DNA of 64,000 nt, from positions 3,197,001-3,261,000 of the forward strand of contig NZ_CP068047.1 in assembly GCF_016698645.1 (NCBI RefSeq), read 5' to 3'. The translations under genes and the position numbers were made by a program. This document shows, piece by piece, positions 25,363 to 33,226 of this stretch (the first letter of the stretch is position 1; each line of letters begins with the position of its first letter). A model generated the notes under the pieces. The model was given only the letters and a program-made list of their open reading frames with translations. It ran no database searches and had not been told where the DNA came from. This DNA is from Devosia oryziradicis. GTDB lineage: Bacteria > Pseudomonadota > Alphaproteobacteria > Rhizobiales > Devosiaceae.

Positions 25363-26196
25363 CTAGTGATGGATCGCCACGCCCCAGCTGCCCCACACAT
25401 AGATCGAGGCGAACAGGAACAGCCAGACCACGTCCACGAAGTGCCAGTACCAGGCAGCGAATTCGAAGCCGAGGTGACGCTCGGGGGTGAAGTCGCCACG
25501 CAGGGCGCGGACCAGGCAGACCAGCAGGAAGATGGTGCCCACAAGCACGTGGAAGCCATGCAGGCCCGTGGCCATGAAGAAGGTGGCGCCATACATGTGG
25601 CCGCTAAAGGCGAAGCCGGCTTCGCTGTATTCGATCGCCTGCACCATGGTGAACACAGCGCCGAGCAGCACCGTCAGAACCAGACCCCACTTGAGGCCCT
25701 CACGATCGCCTTCCAGCAGCGCATGGTGAGCCCAGGTGACGGTGGTGCCCGAGGTCAGCAGCAACAGGGTGTTGAACAGGGGCAGGTGGAACGGGTCGAA
25801 CAGTTCGACACCAACCGGCGGCCAGGCGCCGCCGCTCGCGGCCAGGCGGGCATACTGCTCGACGTCGTCCCAGCGGAAGAAACCGTCGAAATAGGCCCAG
25901 AAGAAGCCGAAGAACACCATCACCTCGGAGGCGATGAACAGCATCATGCCGTAGCGATGGTGCATCTGGACGACGGGGGTATGGAAGCCGGTATTGGCTT
26001 CCTTGATCACGTCGCTCCACCACGCATACATGGTGTAAAGCACGCCAGCCAGACCGATGAAGAAGACGAACGGCGTCCATTCATGCATCCAGAAGATGGC
26101 GCCCATGGCCATGATCAGCACGGCGGCGGACATAACGAACGGCCACGGGCTGGGCTCGACCATGTGGTAGTCGTGGTTCTTGGCTATGGCGGACAT
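25363..26196 (-). CDS. ctaE: cytochrome c oxidase subunit III
   Basis: The 277-residue subunit III of the aa3-type oxidase begins MSAIAKNHDYHMVEPSPWPF. It contains HHRYGMMLFIASEVMVFFGF, TWAHHALLEGDR and the C-terminal HFVDVVWLFLFASIYVWG, all family hallmarks. Seven transmembrane helices are expected. GAGGGA precedes ATG 26196. It lies directly after ctaG (2-bp gap) in the cta operon. Confidence 0.97.
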   Translation of the reverse strand: MSAIAKNHDYHMVEPSPWPFVMSAAVLIMAMGAIFWMHEWTPFVFFIGLAGVLYTMYAWWSDVIKEANTGFHTPVVQMHHRYGMMLFIASEVMVFFGFFWAYFDGFFRWDDVEQYARLAASGGAWPPVGVELFDPFHLPLFNTLLLLTSGTTVTWAHHALLEGDREGLKWGLVLTVLLGAVFTMVQAIEYSEAGFAFSGHMYGATFFMATGLHGFHVLVGTIFLLVCLVRALRGDFTPERHLGFEFAAWYWHFVDVVWLFLFASIYVWGSWGVAIHH

Positions 26197-26198
26197 GG

Positions 26199-26765
26199 TC
26201 AGCTTCCCTCGTTGTCTGAAGCGTAGAAAGTGTAAGAGAGCGTGATCTCTTTGATGGTGTCGAGCTCGGGATTGTCGGCGAGATCTGGATCGACGAAGAA
26301 CACGATCGGCATGTCCACGGTCTCGCCGGGCTGCAGCGTCTGCTCGGTGAAGCAGAAGCACTCGATCTTGTTGAAATAGACGCCGGCCTTTTCGGGCGAC
26401 ACGTTGAACACGGCCATGCCCGTAATAGGCTGGTCGGAGTGGTTGGTCGCCACGTAGTTGACGGTGTCGACCATGCCGATCCTGTCGGTGATCGAGGCCG
26501 CCGGGCTGACCGTCCAGTTCAGGTCGCCGGCAACATTGGAATCGAAGCGCACGGTCATCTCACGCGCGATGGCGCCCTTGGGCGCGTCGCCGGCCACCTG
26601 GGTCGTGCCACCAAAGCCGGTGATCTGGCAGAAGAGCTGGTAGAGCGGCACGGAAGCGTAGGCCAGGCCGACCATGCCTGCTGCAAAGAACAGGCCGGCC
26701 ATGGCCACGCGCTTGTTGCGGCGGGCGAGGCTGGGATCGATGCCAGGGAGATTGATCTCGGCCAT
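26199..26765 (-). CDS. ctaG: cytochrome c oxidase assembly protein CtaG (Cox11)
   Basis: A 188-residue copper chaperone that delivers CuB to subunit I. It has one N-terminal transmembrane helix (about 22-40) and a periplasmic domain with the copper-binding motif KIECFCFTEQTL. YASVPLYQLFCQITGFGGTT and MPIVFFVDPD are family signatures. The ATG overlaps the stop of the upstream small gene (ATGA); a GTG one codon upstream is also in frame. Confidence 0.96.
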   Translation of the reverse strand: MAEINLPGIDPSLARRNKRVAMAGLFFAAGMVGLAYASVPLYQLFCQITGFGGTTQVAGDAPKGAIAREMTVRFDSNVAGDLNWTVSPAASITDRIGMVDTVNYVATNHSDQPITGMAVFNVSPEKAGVYFNKIECFCFTEQTLQPGETVDMPIVFFVDPDLADNPELDTIKEITLSYTFYASDNEGS

Positions 26766-26947
26766 CACAGCGACCGATCGAACAGGGCCGGACCCATCTT
26801 GGCGATGGTCAGCACGTAGAAGGTGACGGCGAACAACGCCAGGGCAAGGCCAAGGGCGATGGACCGGCGGCGCCGGACCCGGGCACGTGCGGCTGCAACC
26901 TCGGGCGGTTCGACCTCGACGTTGCGGATCTCATCGGGAGCACTCAT
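26765..26947 (-). CDS. small single-helix protein of the cta operon (CoxF-like)
   Basis: A 60-residue protein with a charged Arg-rich N-terminus (residues 1-28), one transmembrane helix (about 30-49, [19 protein letters not shown]) and a short tail. A small gene of this kind between ctaB and ctaG is standard in rhizobial cta operons and is often named CoxF, probably an oxidase assembly accessory. It overlaps both neighbours by about 4 nt, arguing strongly that it is translated. Confidence 0.85.
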   Translation of the reverse strand: MSAPDEIRNVEVEPPEVAAARARVRRRRSIALGLALALFAVTFYVLTIAKMGPALFDRSL

Positions 26948-27879
26948 GCGCCTAGGCCTCCGAAGCGGGTCAGGAGATTGTCGGTCATGAAGGCGAAGAA
27001 CACGATGAACAGATAGCTCAGTGAATAATTGAACAGCGTGCGGGCAGCCTTGCGCATGGTGACGTCTTCACGCGTCCGCAGCAGGCGCCATGCCAGCAGA
27101 ATGAACGACACGCCAGTGATGACGGCCACCGAGCTATAGACCCAGCCGGCAAAGCCAAACCAGGTCGGCAGCATGGCGGATGCAGCCAGGATCAGCGTGT
27201 AAACGAAGATCTGGAACTTGGTGGAATCATTACCCACCACGTTGGGCATCATCGGCACCCCGGCGGCGCCGTAGTCGGACTGCTTGTAGAGCGCCAGCGC
27301 CCAGAAATGCGGCGGGGTCCACAGGAAGATGATCAGGAACAGCACGACGCTTTCAAACGACACCGTGCCGGTGACGGCGGCCCAGCCGACGATGGGCGGG
27401 AAGGCGCCAGCAGCGCCGCCGATGACGATGTTCTGCGGCGTCGAGCGCTTGAGCCACATCGTGTAAATGACGGCGTAAAAGAAGATGGTGAAGGCCAGCA
27501 GGCCCGCCGCGACCCAGTTCGTCGCGAGCCCCAGCAGCGCCACCGAAAAACCTGACAAGACCAGGCCGAAAACCAGCGCGTGCTCGCGTGGCATGCGACC
27601 GGCGGGGATCGGCCGGTTCTGCGTACGGCTCATGATGGCGTCGATATCGCTATCATACCACATGTTCAAAGCGCCCGAGGCCCCCGCCCCGATGGCAATG
27701 CAGGCAATCGCGATGACGGCGATGACCGGATTGATGCCGCCGGGCGCAACGATCAGCCCGACGATGGCGGTGAACACGACCAGTTGCATGACGGACGGCT
27801 TCAGCAGCGCGAGGTAATCCTCCACGCGCGCTTCGCCGGTCATGCCGGGCAAGTTCCTGCTGTCGTCGATCAGAGCCAA
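26944..27879 (-). CDS. ctaB: protohaem IX farnesyltransferase (haem O synthase)
   Basis: About 311 residues from TTG 27879; ATG 27843 is the next candidate, and the frame further upstream enters the gap after ctaD. This UbiA-superfamily membrane enzyme farnesylates haem b to haem o for the oxidase. The first Asp-rich motif is [21 protein letters not shown], and [13 protein letters not shown] with [12 protein letters not shown] form the second region. Nine or so transmembrane helices. Located between ctaD and the small gene. Confidence 0.94.
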   Translation of the reverse strand: MALIDDSRNLPGMTGEARVEDYLALLKPSVMQLVVFTAIVGLIVAPGGINPVIAVIAIACIAIGAGASGALNMWYDSDIDAIMSRTQNRPIPAGRMPREHALVFGLVLSGFSVALLGLATNWVAAGLLAFTIFFYAVIYTMWLKRSTPQNIVIGGAAGAFPPIVGWAAVTGTVSFESVVLFLIIFLWTPPHFWALALYKQSDYGAAGVPMMPNVVGNDSTKFQIFVYTLILAASAMLPTWFGFAGWVYSSVAVITGVSFILLAWRLLRTREDVTMRKAARTLFNYSLSYLFIVFFAFMTDNLLTRFGGLGA

Positions 27880-27932
27880 GGGCCTAGCCTTATCAGTGGA
27901 GTTCGGGCCGCGTGGACGCGGCCCGGATGTTC

Positions 27933-29630
27933 TTAGTGTGCGTTGGTCGAGTCGATCTTCGGCAGCGTGGTGAACTGGTGGAACGGCGGCGGGGAGGACA
28001 GTGTCCATTCCAGCGTGGTTGCACCAACACCCCACGGATTGTCACCGGCTGGGCGCTTCTTACGGCTGGCTTCCCAGGTCGCATAGAAGAAAATCAGCAT
28101 GGCAACGAAGGTGACGTAGTAGCCGAACGAGGAGATGCGGTTGAAGAAACCGAACGCATCCGGATAGTCGATGTAGCGGCGCGGCATGCCGGCGAGGCCG
28201 AGGAAATGCTGCGGGAAGAAGATCAGGTTCACGCCGACGAACATGACCCAGAAGTGCAGCTGAGCCAGGAACTCGTTGTACATGTAGCCGAACATCTTGG
28301 GGTACCAGTAGTACCAGGCCGCGAAGATCGAGAACACGGCACCCAGCGACAGCACGTAGTGGAAGTGGGCAACCACATAGTAGGTGTCATGCAGGGCACG
28401 GTCAGCGCCGGCATTGGCCAGCACCACGCCCGTCACACCGCCAACGGTGAACAGGAAGATGAAGCCGATGGCCCAGAGCATGGGCGACTTGAAGGTGATC
28501 GAGCCGCCCCACATGGTGGCGATCCAGCTGAAGATCTTCACGCCGGTCGGCACCGCGATGACCATGGTGGCGGCGACGAAGTAGCGCTGCACGTCCAGGC
28601 TCATGCCGGTGGTGTACATGTGGTGGGCCCACACGACGAAACCGACAAAGCCGATGGCGACCATGGCATAGGCCATCGCCATGTAGCCGAAGACCGGCTT
28701 GCGACTGAAGGTCGAGACGATATGGCTGATGATGCCGAAGCCCGGCAGGATCATGATGTACACTTCGGGGTGGCCGAAGAACCAGAACAGATGCTGGAAC
28801 AGGATCGGATCGCCGCCCTTGGCCGGGGCGAAGAAGGCGGTGTCGAAGTTGCGATCGGTCAGCAGCATGGTGATGGCGCCAGCAAGCACCGGCAGGGCCA
28901 GGAGCAGGAGGAAAGCGGTCACCAGCACGGACCAGGCAAAGAGCGGCATCTTGTGGAGCGTCATGCCCGGGGCGCGCATGTTGAAGATCGTGGTGATCAG
29001 GTTGATCGCGCCCAGGATCGAGCTGACGCCGGCGACGTGCAGCGACAGGATGGCGAAGTCCATGGCCGGGCCAGGGTGGCCAACGGTCGAGAGCGGCGGA
29101 TAGATGGTCCAGCCACCGCCGAAGCCGAGGCCACCAGGACCACCGGCACCTTCGAAGAACAGGCTCATCAGCAGCAGGATGAAGGCCGGCGGCAGGAGCC
29201 AGAAGGCGATGTTGTTGATGCGCGGGAATGCCGTGTCGGGCGCGCCGATCATCAGCGGGGCGAAGTAGTTGGCAAAGCCGCCCATAGTGGCTGGCATGAC
29301 CACGAAGAACACCATGATGAGCGCGTGGGCGGTGGTGAACACGTTGTACATGTTCTTGCCGGCGTCGAGTGCCTCGGATCCGTTCAGGCCATAGACCATG
29401 GAGGCCAGGCCATGGAAAATCTGGATGCCGGGCTCCTGGAGCTCCATGCGCATCACACCGGACAACAGGCCACCGATGATCCCCGCGAAGATCGCGAAGA
29501 CCAGGTACATGATGCCGATGTCCTTGTGGTTGGTCGAATAGACCCACCGGCGCCAGCCGGTCGGCTCGTGATGCGAGGCGGCATCATGGCCGGTCGCGTG
29601 GGCTTCGAGGTGGGCGGTTGTATCAGCCAT
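27933..29630 (-). CDS. ctaD: cytochrome c oxidase subunit I
   Basis: The 565-residue catalytic subunit binds haem a and the haem a3-CuB centre. [17 protein letters not shown] (near residue 285) contains the cross-linked His-Tyr pair and a CuB ligand. [28 protein letters not shown] and the N-terminal [12 protein letters not shown] are also standard. AGGGGAC precedes the ATG. It lies 25 bp after ctaC. This is a mitochondrial-type aa3 oxidase. Confidence 0.98.
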   Translation of the reverse strand: MADTTAHLEAHATGHDAASHHEPTGWRRWVYSTNHKDIGIMYLVFAIFAGIIGGLLSGVMRMELQEPGIQIFHGLASMVYGLNGSEALDAGKNMYNVFTTAHALIMVFFVVMPATMGGFANYFAPLMIGAPDTAFPRINNIAFWLLPPAFILLLMSLFFEGAGGPGGLGFGGGWTIYPPLSTVGHPGPAMDFAILSLHVAGVSSILGAINLITTIFNMRAPGMTLHKMPLFAWSVLVTAFLLLLALPVLAGAITMLLTDRNFDTAFFAPAKGGDPILFQHLFWFFGHPEVYIMILPGFGIISHIVSTFSRKPVFGYMAMAYAMVAIGFVGFVVWAHHMYTTGMSLDVQRYFVAATMVIAVPTGVKIFSWIATMWGGSITFKSPMLWAIGFIFLFTVGGVTGVVLANAGADRALHDTYYVVAHFHYVLSLGAVFSIFAAWYYWYPKMFGYMYNEFLAQLHFWVMFVGVNLIFFPQHFLGLAGMPRRYIDYPDAFGFFNRISSFGYYVTFVAMLIFFYATWEASRKKRPAGDNPWGVGATTLEWTLSSPPPFHQFTTLPKIDSTNAH

Positions 29631-29655
29631 TTATCGTGTCCCCTGACCCGTGTTC

Positions 29656-30579
29656 TTACTGTAAGGCCGCAAGCGTAGCGACACCGGCAGCGTAGTCGCC
29701 ACCCTTGAACGCTTCGATGAAGGCCGCGAATTCTTCCTTGGTGACCACGCGAACTGCGATGGGCATGAAGGCGTGGTCCTTGCCGCACAGTTCGGAGCAC
29801 TGGCCGTAGTAGATGCCGGTCTCGCGCGCATTGAACCAGGTCTCGTTGAGGCGCCCCGGGACCGCGTCGATCTTGATGCCGAAGGACGGCACTGCGAAGG
29901 CGTGAATGACGCCCGTCGGATCGGCCGTGACCTGGACGCGAACCGTGGTATCGACCGGAACGACCAGTTCGTTGTCGACGGCCAGCAGGCGCGGCTGGTT
30001 CGGCTTTTGCGCGGTACGCTCTTCTTCCGTCAGCATGACGGAATCGACGAACAGCTCCTGATCCACATATTCGTAGGACCACGACCATTGCACGCCTGTC
30101 GCCTTGATGGTGAGTTCGGGCGCCGGAACCTCGACCTCGCCGAACGAGAAGATATTGGCACCCAGATACTTGCGTTCGCCGTCGGGGGTGGTCAGCTGGT
30201 CGCTCAGCACGCCGAACGAGGGAATGGCGATGATGATGAGAATGACGACCGGCAGGACCGTCCAGACAATCTCGACCAGCGTATTGTGGGTGAAGCCGGC
30301 GGGCACCGGGTTGCGCCTGGCATTGTAGCGGAAGACGATCCACAGCAGCAGCGCCAGCACGAAAGCCACGATCAGGCTGATGGTCCACATCAGGATGCCG
30401 TCATGGAACGTGGTGATGGAGTCCATGATCGGGGTCACGGAACGCTGGAGGTGGAACTGCCCCGGCAGCGGATGACCGGCCGTATAACCGGCTTCTTCCT
30501 GCGCGGTGGCCAGGGTCGGGATCAGCGCCATTGCAGCTGCCGAAAGCGCCCCCATCTTTTTCAAGAACTGCCCGGTCAC
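29656..30579 (-). CDS. ctaC: cytochrome c oxidase subunit II
   Basis: The 307-residue subunit II accepts electrons from cytochrome c at the CuA centre. It has a signal peptide ending TLATAQ, two transmembrane helices and a cupredoxin domain. The CuA motif is GQCSELCGKDHAFMP (near 255-270). No fused cytochrome c domain is present. The start is GTG 30579 behind an AGGGGG-like site. It heads the leftward cta run, with an FNR/FixK-like box about 110 bp upstream. Confidence 0.97.
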   Translation of the reverse strand: MTGQFLKKMGALSAAAMALIPTLATAQEEAGYTAGHPLPGQFHLQRSVTPIMDSITTFHDGILMWTISLIVAFVLALLLWIVFRYNARRNPVPAGFTHNTLVEIVWTVLPVVILIIIAIPSFGVLSDQLTTPDGERKYLGANIFSFGEVEVPAPELTIKATGVQWSWSYEYVDQELFVDSVMLTEEERTAQKPNQPRLLAVDNELVVPVDTTVRVQVTADPTGVIHAFAVPSFGIKIDAVPGRLNETWFNARETGIYYGQCSELCGKDHAFMPIAVRVVTKEEFAAFIEAFKGGDYAAGVATLAALQ

Positions 30580-30688
30580 CTAAACCCCCTGTCGACTTCA
30601 ATTGGTGTGTCCACACCGGGATTGAGGGGCGAAAACAGCGGCATAGCAAACGCCGCCCCGACTCAACCTCGGAGCGCAAAACTCTGCC

Positions 30689-30702
30689 TTGACCTAAATC
30701 AC
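30689..30702. promoter_or_regulatory. FNR/FixK-like box between ctaC and ialB
   Basis: TTGACCTAAATCAC matches 8 of 10 defined positions of the FNR/FixK consensus TTGAT-N4-ATCAA. It lies in the 327-bp divergent spacer 30580-30906, about 110 bp upstream of ctaC. That spacer also has GGTGTG-TC-CACACC (30604-30617), a palindrome near the ctaC start, and no gene. Control of the oxidase by oxygen through an FNR/FixK regulator is inferred. Confidence 0.5.
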
Positions 30703-30906
30703 ATCGCAAAGGCCAAGTCCATTGCGGCAAGCGGCGCCGCAACTGCGTCATATTGTGCGCCGGGTCGGCGTGGGGGCGCCTCAACACCGCCGCAGTTCCA
30801 CCCCATATCCCCAGCATTTCCGGGCCTTGGTTGACTTGGCCCTCTGCCTGTCGGAAACAGGAAAAGCCTCGTGCCAACGCACGATTCGGTCGGGAGAATT
30901 GACAGA

Positions 30907-31419
30907 GTGAAGCGGATTGTGAAGCGTCGTTTGGCCGGGCTGGGTCTTGCCGTGGCCGCCCTGGTGGCTGTCACCGGCGCCGGGTTCGGCCAGGGCGTGG
31001 TGCGCGCACAATACGGCGATTGGCAGATGAGCTGCGACACGCCACCGGGTGCCAGCTTCGAGCAATGCGCCATCATCCAGAACGTCATGGCCGAGGACCA
31101 GCCCAATGTCGGCCTGTCGGTCATCGTGCTGCGCACCGCCGACCGCGAAGCCCGCCTGCTGCGCGTCCTGGCACCGCTCGGCGTGCTGCTGCCCAATGGG
31201 CTCGGGCTCAATGTCGACGGCAAGGACATGGGCCGCGTGGCCTTCGTGCGCTGCCTGCCCAATGGTTGCGTCGCCGAGGTGGTTCTGGACGACAGCCTGA
31301 TCGACACCCTGTCGAACGGCAAGGATGCCATCTTTGTCGTGTTTAAGACGCCCGAAGAAGGCATCGGCATCCCGGTATCGCTGAATGGTTTCAAGGATGG
31401 CTTTGCCCAGCTCCCCTAG
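30907..31419 (+). CDS. invasion-associated locus B (IalB) family protein
   Basis: A 170-residue secreted protein from GTG 30907, preceded by GGGAGA. The signal peptide (about 1-29) ends GAGFGQ. The mature part has VRAQYGDWQMSCD, paired cysteines and KDMGRVAFVRCLPNGCVAEVVLDD, characteristic of IalB-family proteins. The family is named for Bartonella but is widespread in non-pathogenic rhizobia; its function is unclear. It is divergent from ctaC and lies 14 bp before the PilZ gene. Confidence 0.87.
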   Translation: MKRIVKRRLAGLGLAVAALVAVTGAGFGQGVVRAQYGDWQMSCDTPPGASFEQCAIIQNVMAEDQPNVGLSVIVLRTADREARLLRVLAPLGVLLPNGLGLNVDGKDMGRVAFVRCLPNGCVAEVVLDDSLIDTLSNGKDAIFVVFKTPEEGIGIPVSLNGFKDGFAQLP

Positions 31420-31433
31420 TTGGAGGGTTCGCG

Positions 31434-31679
31434 ATGACCGACGATCACCGTAGCGCACCGCGCCAGCGTGTCCTCAAGGGCGGCCGCATCGTGATCAACG
31501 ACGGTTTCTCGACCTTCCAATGCACGGTGCGCAACCTGTCTGCGACTGGTGCGCGCTTGAAAGTCGCCGGTATCATAGGCATTCCCGACAGCTTCGATCT
31601 TGTCATGGATGACGGGCGAAAATTCGCCTGTACCGTCGCGTGGAAAACCGAATTCGAAATCGGCGTGCATTTCGCCTGA
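31434..31679 (+). CDS. single-domain PilZ protein
   Basis: An 81-residue PilZ domain, the usual c-di-GMP receptor. The binding signature is partly visible: an N-terminal Arg-rich loop RSAPRQRVLKGG and NLSATGARLKV standing for the D/N-x-S-x-x-G motif. GGAGGG lies well placed before ATG 31434. There is no effector domain, so it would act by protein-protein contact. Possibly co-transcribed with ialB. The only c-di-GMP turnover gene in the window is the EAL gene at 17729. Confidence 0.88.
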   Translation: MTDDHRSAPRQRVLKGGRIVINDGFSTFQCTVRNLSATGARLKVAGIIGIPDSFDLVMDDGRKFACTVAWKTEFEIGVHFA

Positions 31680-31690
31680 TCGCCATTATA

Positions 31691-31725
31691 AAAAAGCCGG
31701 ACAAGCGCCAGGGCGCCGGTCCGGC
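31691..31725 (-). terminator. leftward intrinsic terminator
   Basis: Stem GCCGGAC (31696-31702) pairs with GTCCGGC (31719-31725), with an inner GCGCC/GGCGC pairing. Reading leftward the stem is followed by a T-run (complement of the A-run at 31690-31695). It should stop transcription from the DUF1127 gene before it enters the PilZ gene. Confidence 0.7.
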
Positions 31726-31767
31726 AAGTCATCAGGAAACGGGACCGGAGGCAAAACCGGCCCGGGT

Positions 31768-31790
31768 GGGCTGGTCCAGAGGACCAGCCC
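31768..31790. repeat. perfect 10-bp hairpin
   Basis: GGGCTGGTCC and GGACCAGCCC pair perfectly across an AGA loop. It is one of three hairpins in the 207-bp convergent gap 31680-31886, which has no gene. There is no U-tract on either side. Confidence 0.6.
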
Positions 31791-31830
31791 TGGAGATGGC
31801 ACGATCGCTCGTAAAACGAATGTCCGTACC

Positions 31831-31865
31831 AACAGAAAGGCGCCGGCTGGAGGTCGTGCCGGCGC
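31831..31865 (-). terminator. terminator of the DUF1127 gene
   Basis: GCGCCGGC (31840-31847) pairs with GCCGGCGC (31858-31865). Read leftward, CTTTCTGTT follows the stem. It sits 21 bp past the DUF1127 stop. Confidence 0.6.
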
Positions 31866-31886
31866 AAGTCCGAATTCAGTGATCCA

Positions 31887-32144
31887 TCAGGCGCGCGAAT
31901 TGCGCGCGCGGGCGGCGTTGAGGATCGGGCCGGATTGGCTCTTGGCGGCGAGGGCGGCAGTGATGTCACTGCGCGAAATGCCCAGGTCGCTCAGCCGGTT
32001 GTGATCCAGTTCCAGCAGGGCCGACAGCGCCACCCGGCGGGTACGAGCGGCCTGCGCCTTGGCGATCCAGCGCGCGAATGCGACGAACGGATTGGCTGGC
32101 GTGGCGGCCGCAAGTGACCGCTCGCCGGGAAGCGAGAGAGCCAT
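31887..32144 (-). CDS. DUF1127 small protein
   Basis: An 85-residue protein from ATG 32144 with GGAG 6 nt upstream. The C-terminal half has the DUF1127 (YjiS-like) helix pair, RVALSALLELDHNRLSDLGISRSDI. Arg-rich DUF1127 proteins in rhizobia and Agrobacterium influence RNA turnover and phosphate or carbon metabolism, but the role here is unknown. It is divergently transcribed from a LysR regulator that may control it. Confidence 0.88.
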   Translation of the reverse strand: MALSLPGERSLAAATPANPFVAFARWIAKAQAARTRRVALSALLELDHNRLSDLGISRSDITAALAAKSQSGPILNAARARNSRA

Positions 32145-32252
32145 GGTAGTCTCCAAACATGTGGTTTTGCCGAGGGAGCCGGCGAATTCGACGCGAGGTC
32201 CGTTGCGGCGATAGTACTGAAATAGCGCGCTGGACTTCCATTCGTCCAACAA

Positions 32253-32272
32253 ATAGATTTCATTCGCTCTAT
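32253..32272. promoter_or_regulatory. candidate LysR operator
   Basis: ATAGA (32253-32257) and TCTAT (32268-32272) form a dyad with a 10-bp gap in the divergent spacer between the DUF1127 and LysR genes. The surrounding DNA is AT-rich. It resembles a T-N11-A-type LysR site by position and symmetry only. Confidence 0.4.
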
Positions 32273-32296
32273 CAATTCGGGTGATGGAATATCGCG

Positions 32297-33184
32297 ATGA
32301 CCGCTCCCCTCGATCTCGACCAACTGCAAAGCTTCTGCGCCATTGCCGATTGCGGCAGCTTTACGGAGGCGGCGCGACGGGTGAACAAGACGCAATCCGC
32401 CGTCTCCATGCAGATCAAGCGGCTTGAAGAGCGGCTGGGGCAAAGCCTGCTGACAAGGGACGGCCGCAGCGTCACGCTGACGCTGCATGGCGAGGCGCTC
32501 TATGCCCGGGCTCGCAAGATGCTGCGCACCAATGCTGAAATCCTCGATCATTTCTCCGATGGAGATCTGGCCGGGTCGATCCGCTTCGGCGTGCCGGACG
32601 ATTATGCGGTGCGCCTTCTGCCGGTGATCCTCTCCAGCTTCCAGCGCACCCACCCCAAGATCGCCGTCGATGTCGCCTGCATGGCATCGGAAGAGCTACT
32701 CAGCGGCATGCGCGGCGGGCGCTATGACCTGATCGTTTTCACCCAGGGCACCGACCAGAATTTCGGCGAGCTGTTCCGTACCGAGCGGATGTTCTGGGTG
32801 GCCTCGCATGGAGGACGCGCGCTGGCGAGCGAACCGCTTGCCATTGCCTGCGGCCCGCAATGCTGCATCTGGCGCAAGGATGCACAGCAGGCGCTGGAAC
32901 GCAGCGGCAAGGACTTCCGCATTGCCTATACCTCATCGAACGCCACGGCCATCTCCAGCGCTGTCCTCTCCGACCTGGCGGTGGGCTTCCTACCGGAAAG
33001 TGCGCTGCAGCCTGGCATGCGTGTCATCAATGACGAACACGGCCTGCCTCGCCTGGGCGACGCCCAGATTGCCCTGATGCGGGCCAGCCACGCCTATGGC
33101 GGCATCTATGATGCATTGGCCAACCATATCGTACAGTCGATGGGCAACCTGCCAACACCGCGCACGGCCGAAGCCGCGGAATAG
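32297..33184 (+). CDS. LysR-family transcriptional regulator
   Basis: The 295-residue regulator has the N-terminal winged helix-turn-helix (about 8-65: LQSFCAIADCGSFTEAARRV and TQSAVSMQIKRLEERLG). A substrate-binding domain from about residue 92 includes GSIRFGVPDDYAVRLLP. The C-terminal tail is short. The inducer is unknown. It is divergent from the DUF1127 gene, the classical arrangement for a LysR target. Confidence 0.93.
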   Translation: MTAPLDLDQLQSFCAIADCGSFTEAARRVNKTQSAVSMQIKRLEERLGQSLLTRDGRSVTLTLHGEALYARARKMLRTNAEILDHFSDGDLAGSIRFGVPDDYAVRLLPVILSSFQRTHPKIAVDVACMASEELLSGMRGGRYDLIVFTQGTDQNFGELFRTERMFWVASHGGRALASEPLAIACGPQCCIWRKDAQQALERSGKDFRIAYTSSNATAISSAVLSDLAVGFLPESALQPGMRVINDEHGLPRLGDAQIALMRASHAYGGIYDALANHIVQSMGNLPTPRTAEAAE

Positions 33185-33226
33185 GGGCGGGCTTGACCTG
33201 ACTCACCCGATGTCGCACCAGAGGAC

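Noticed and set aside
27912..29678. 588-codon plus-strand frame opposite ctaD
   Set aside because: The His/Glu/Gly-rich composition mirrors the ctaD codons; ctaD is unmistakable and no ribosome site supports the other strand.
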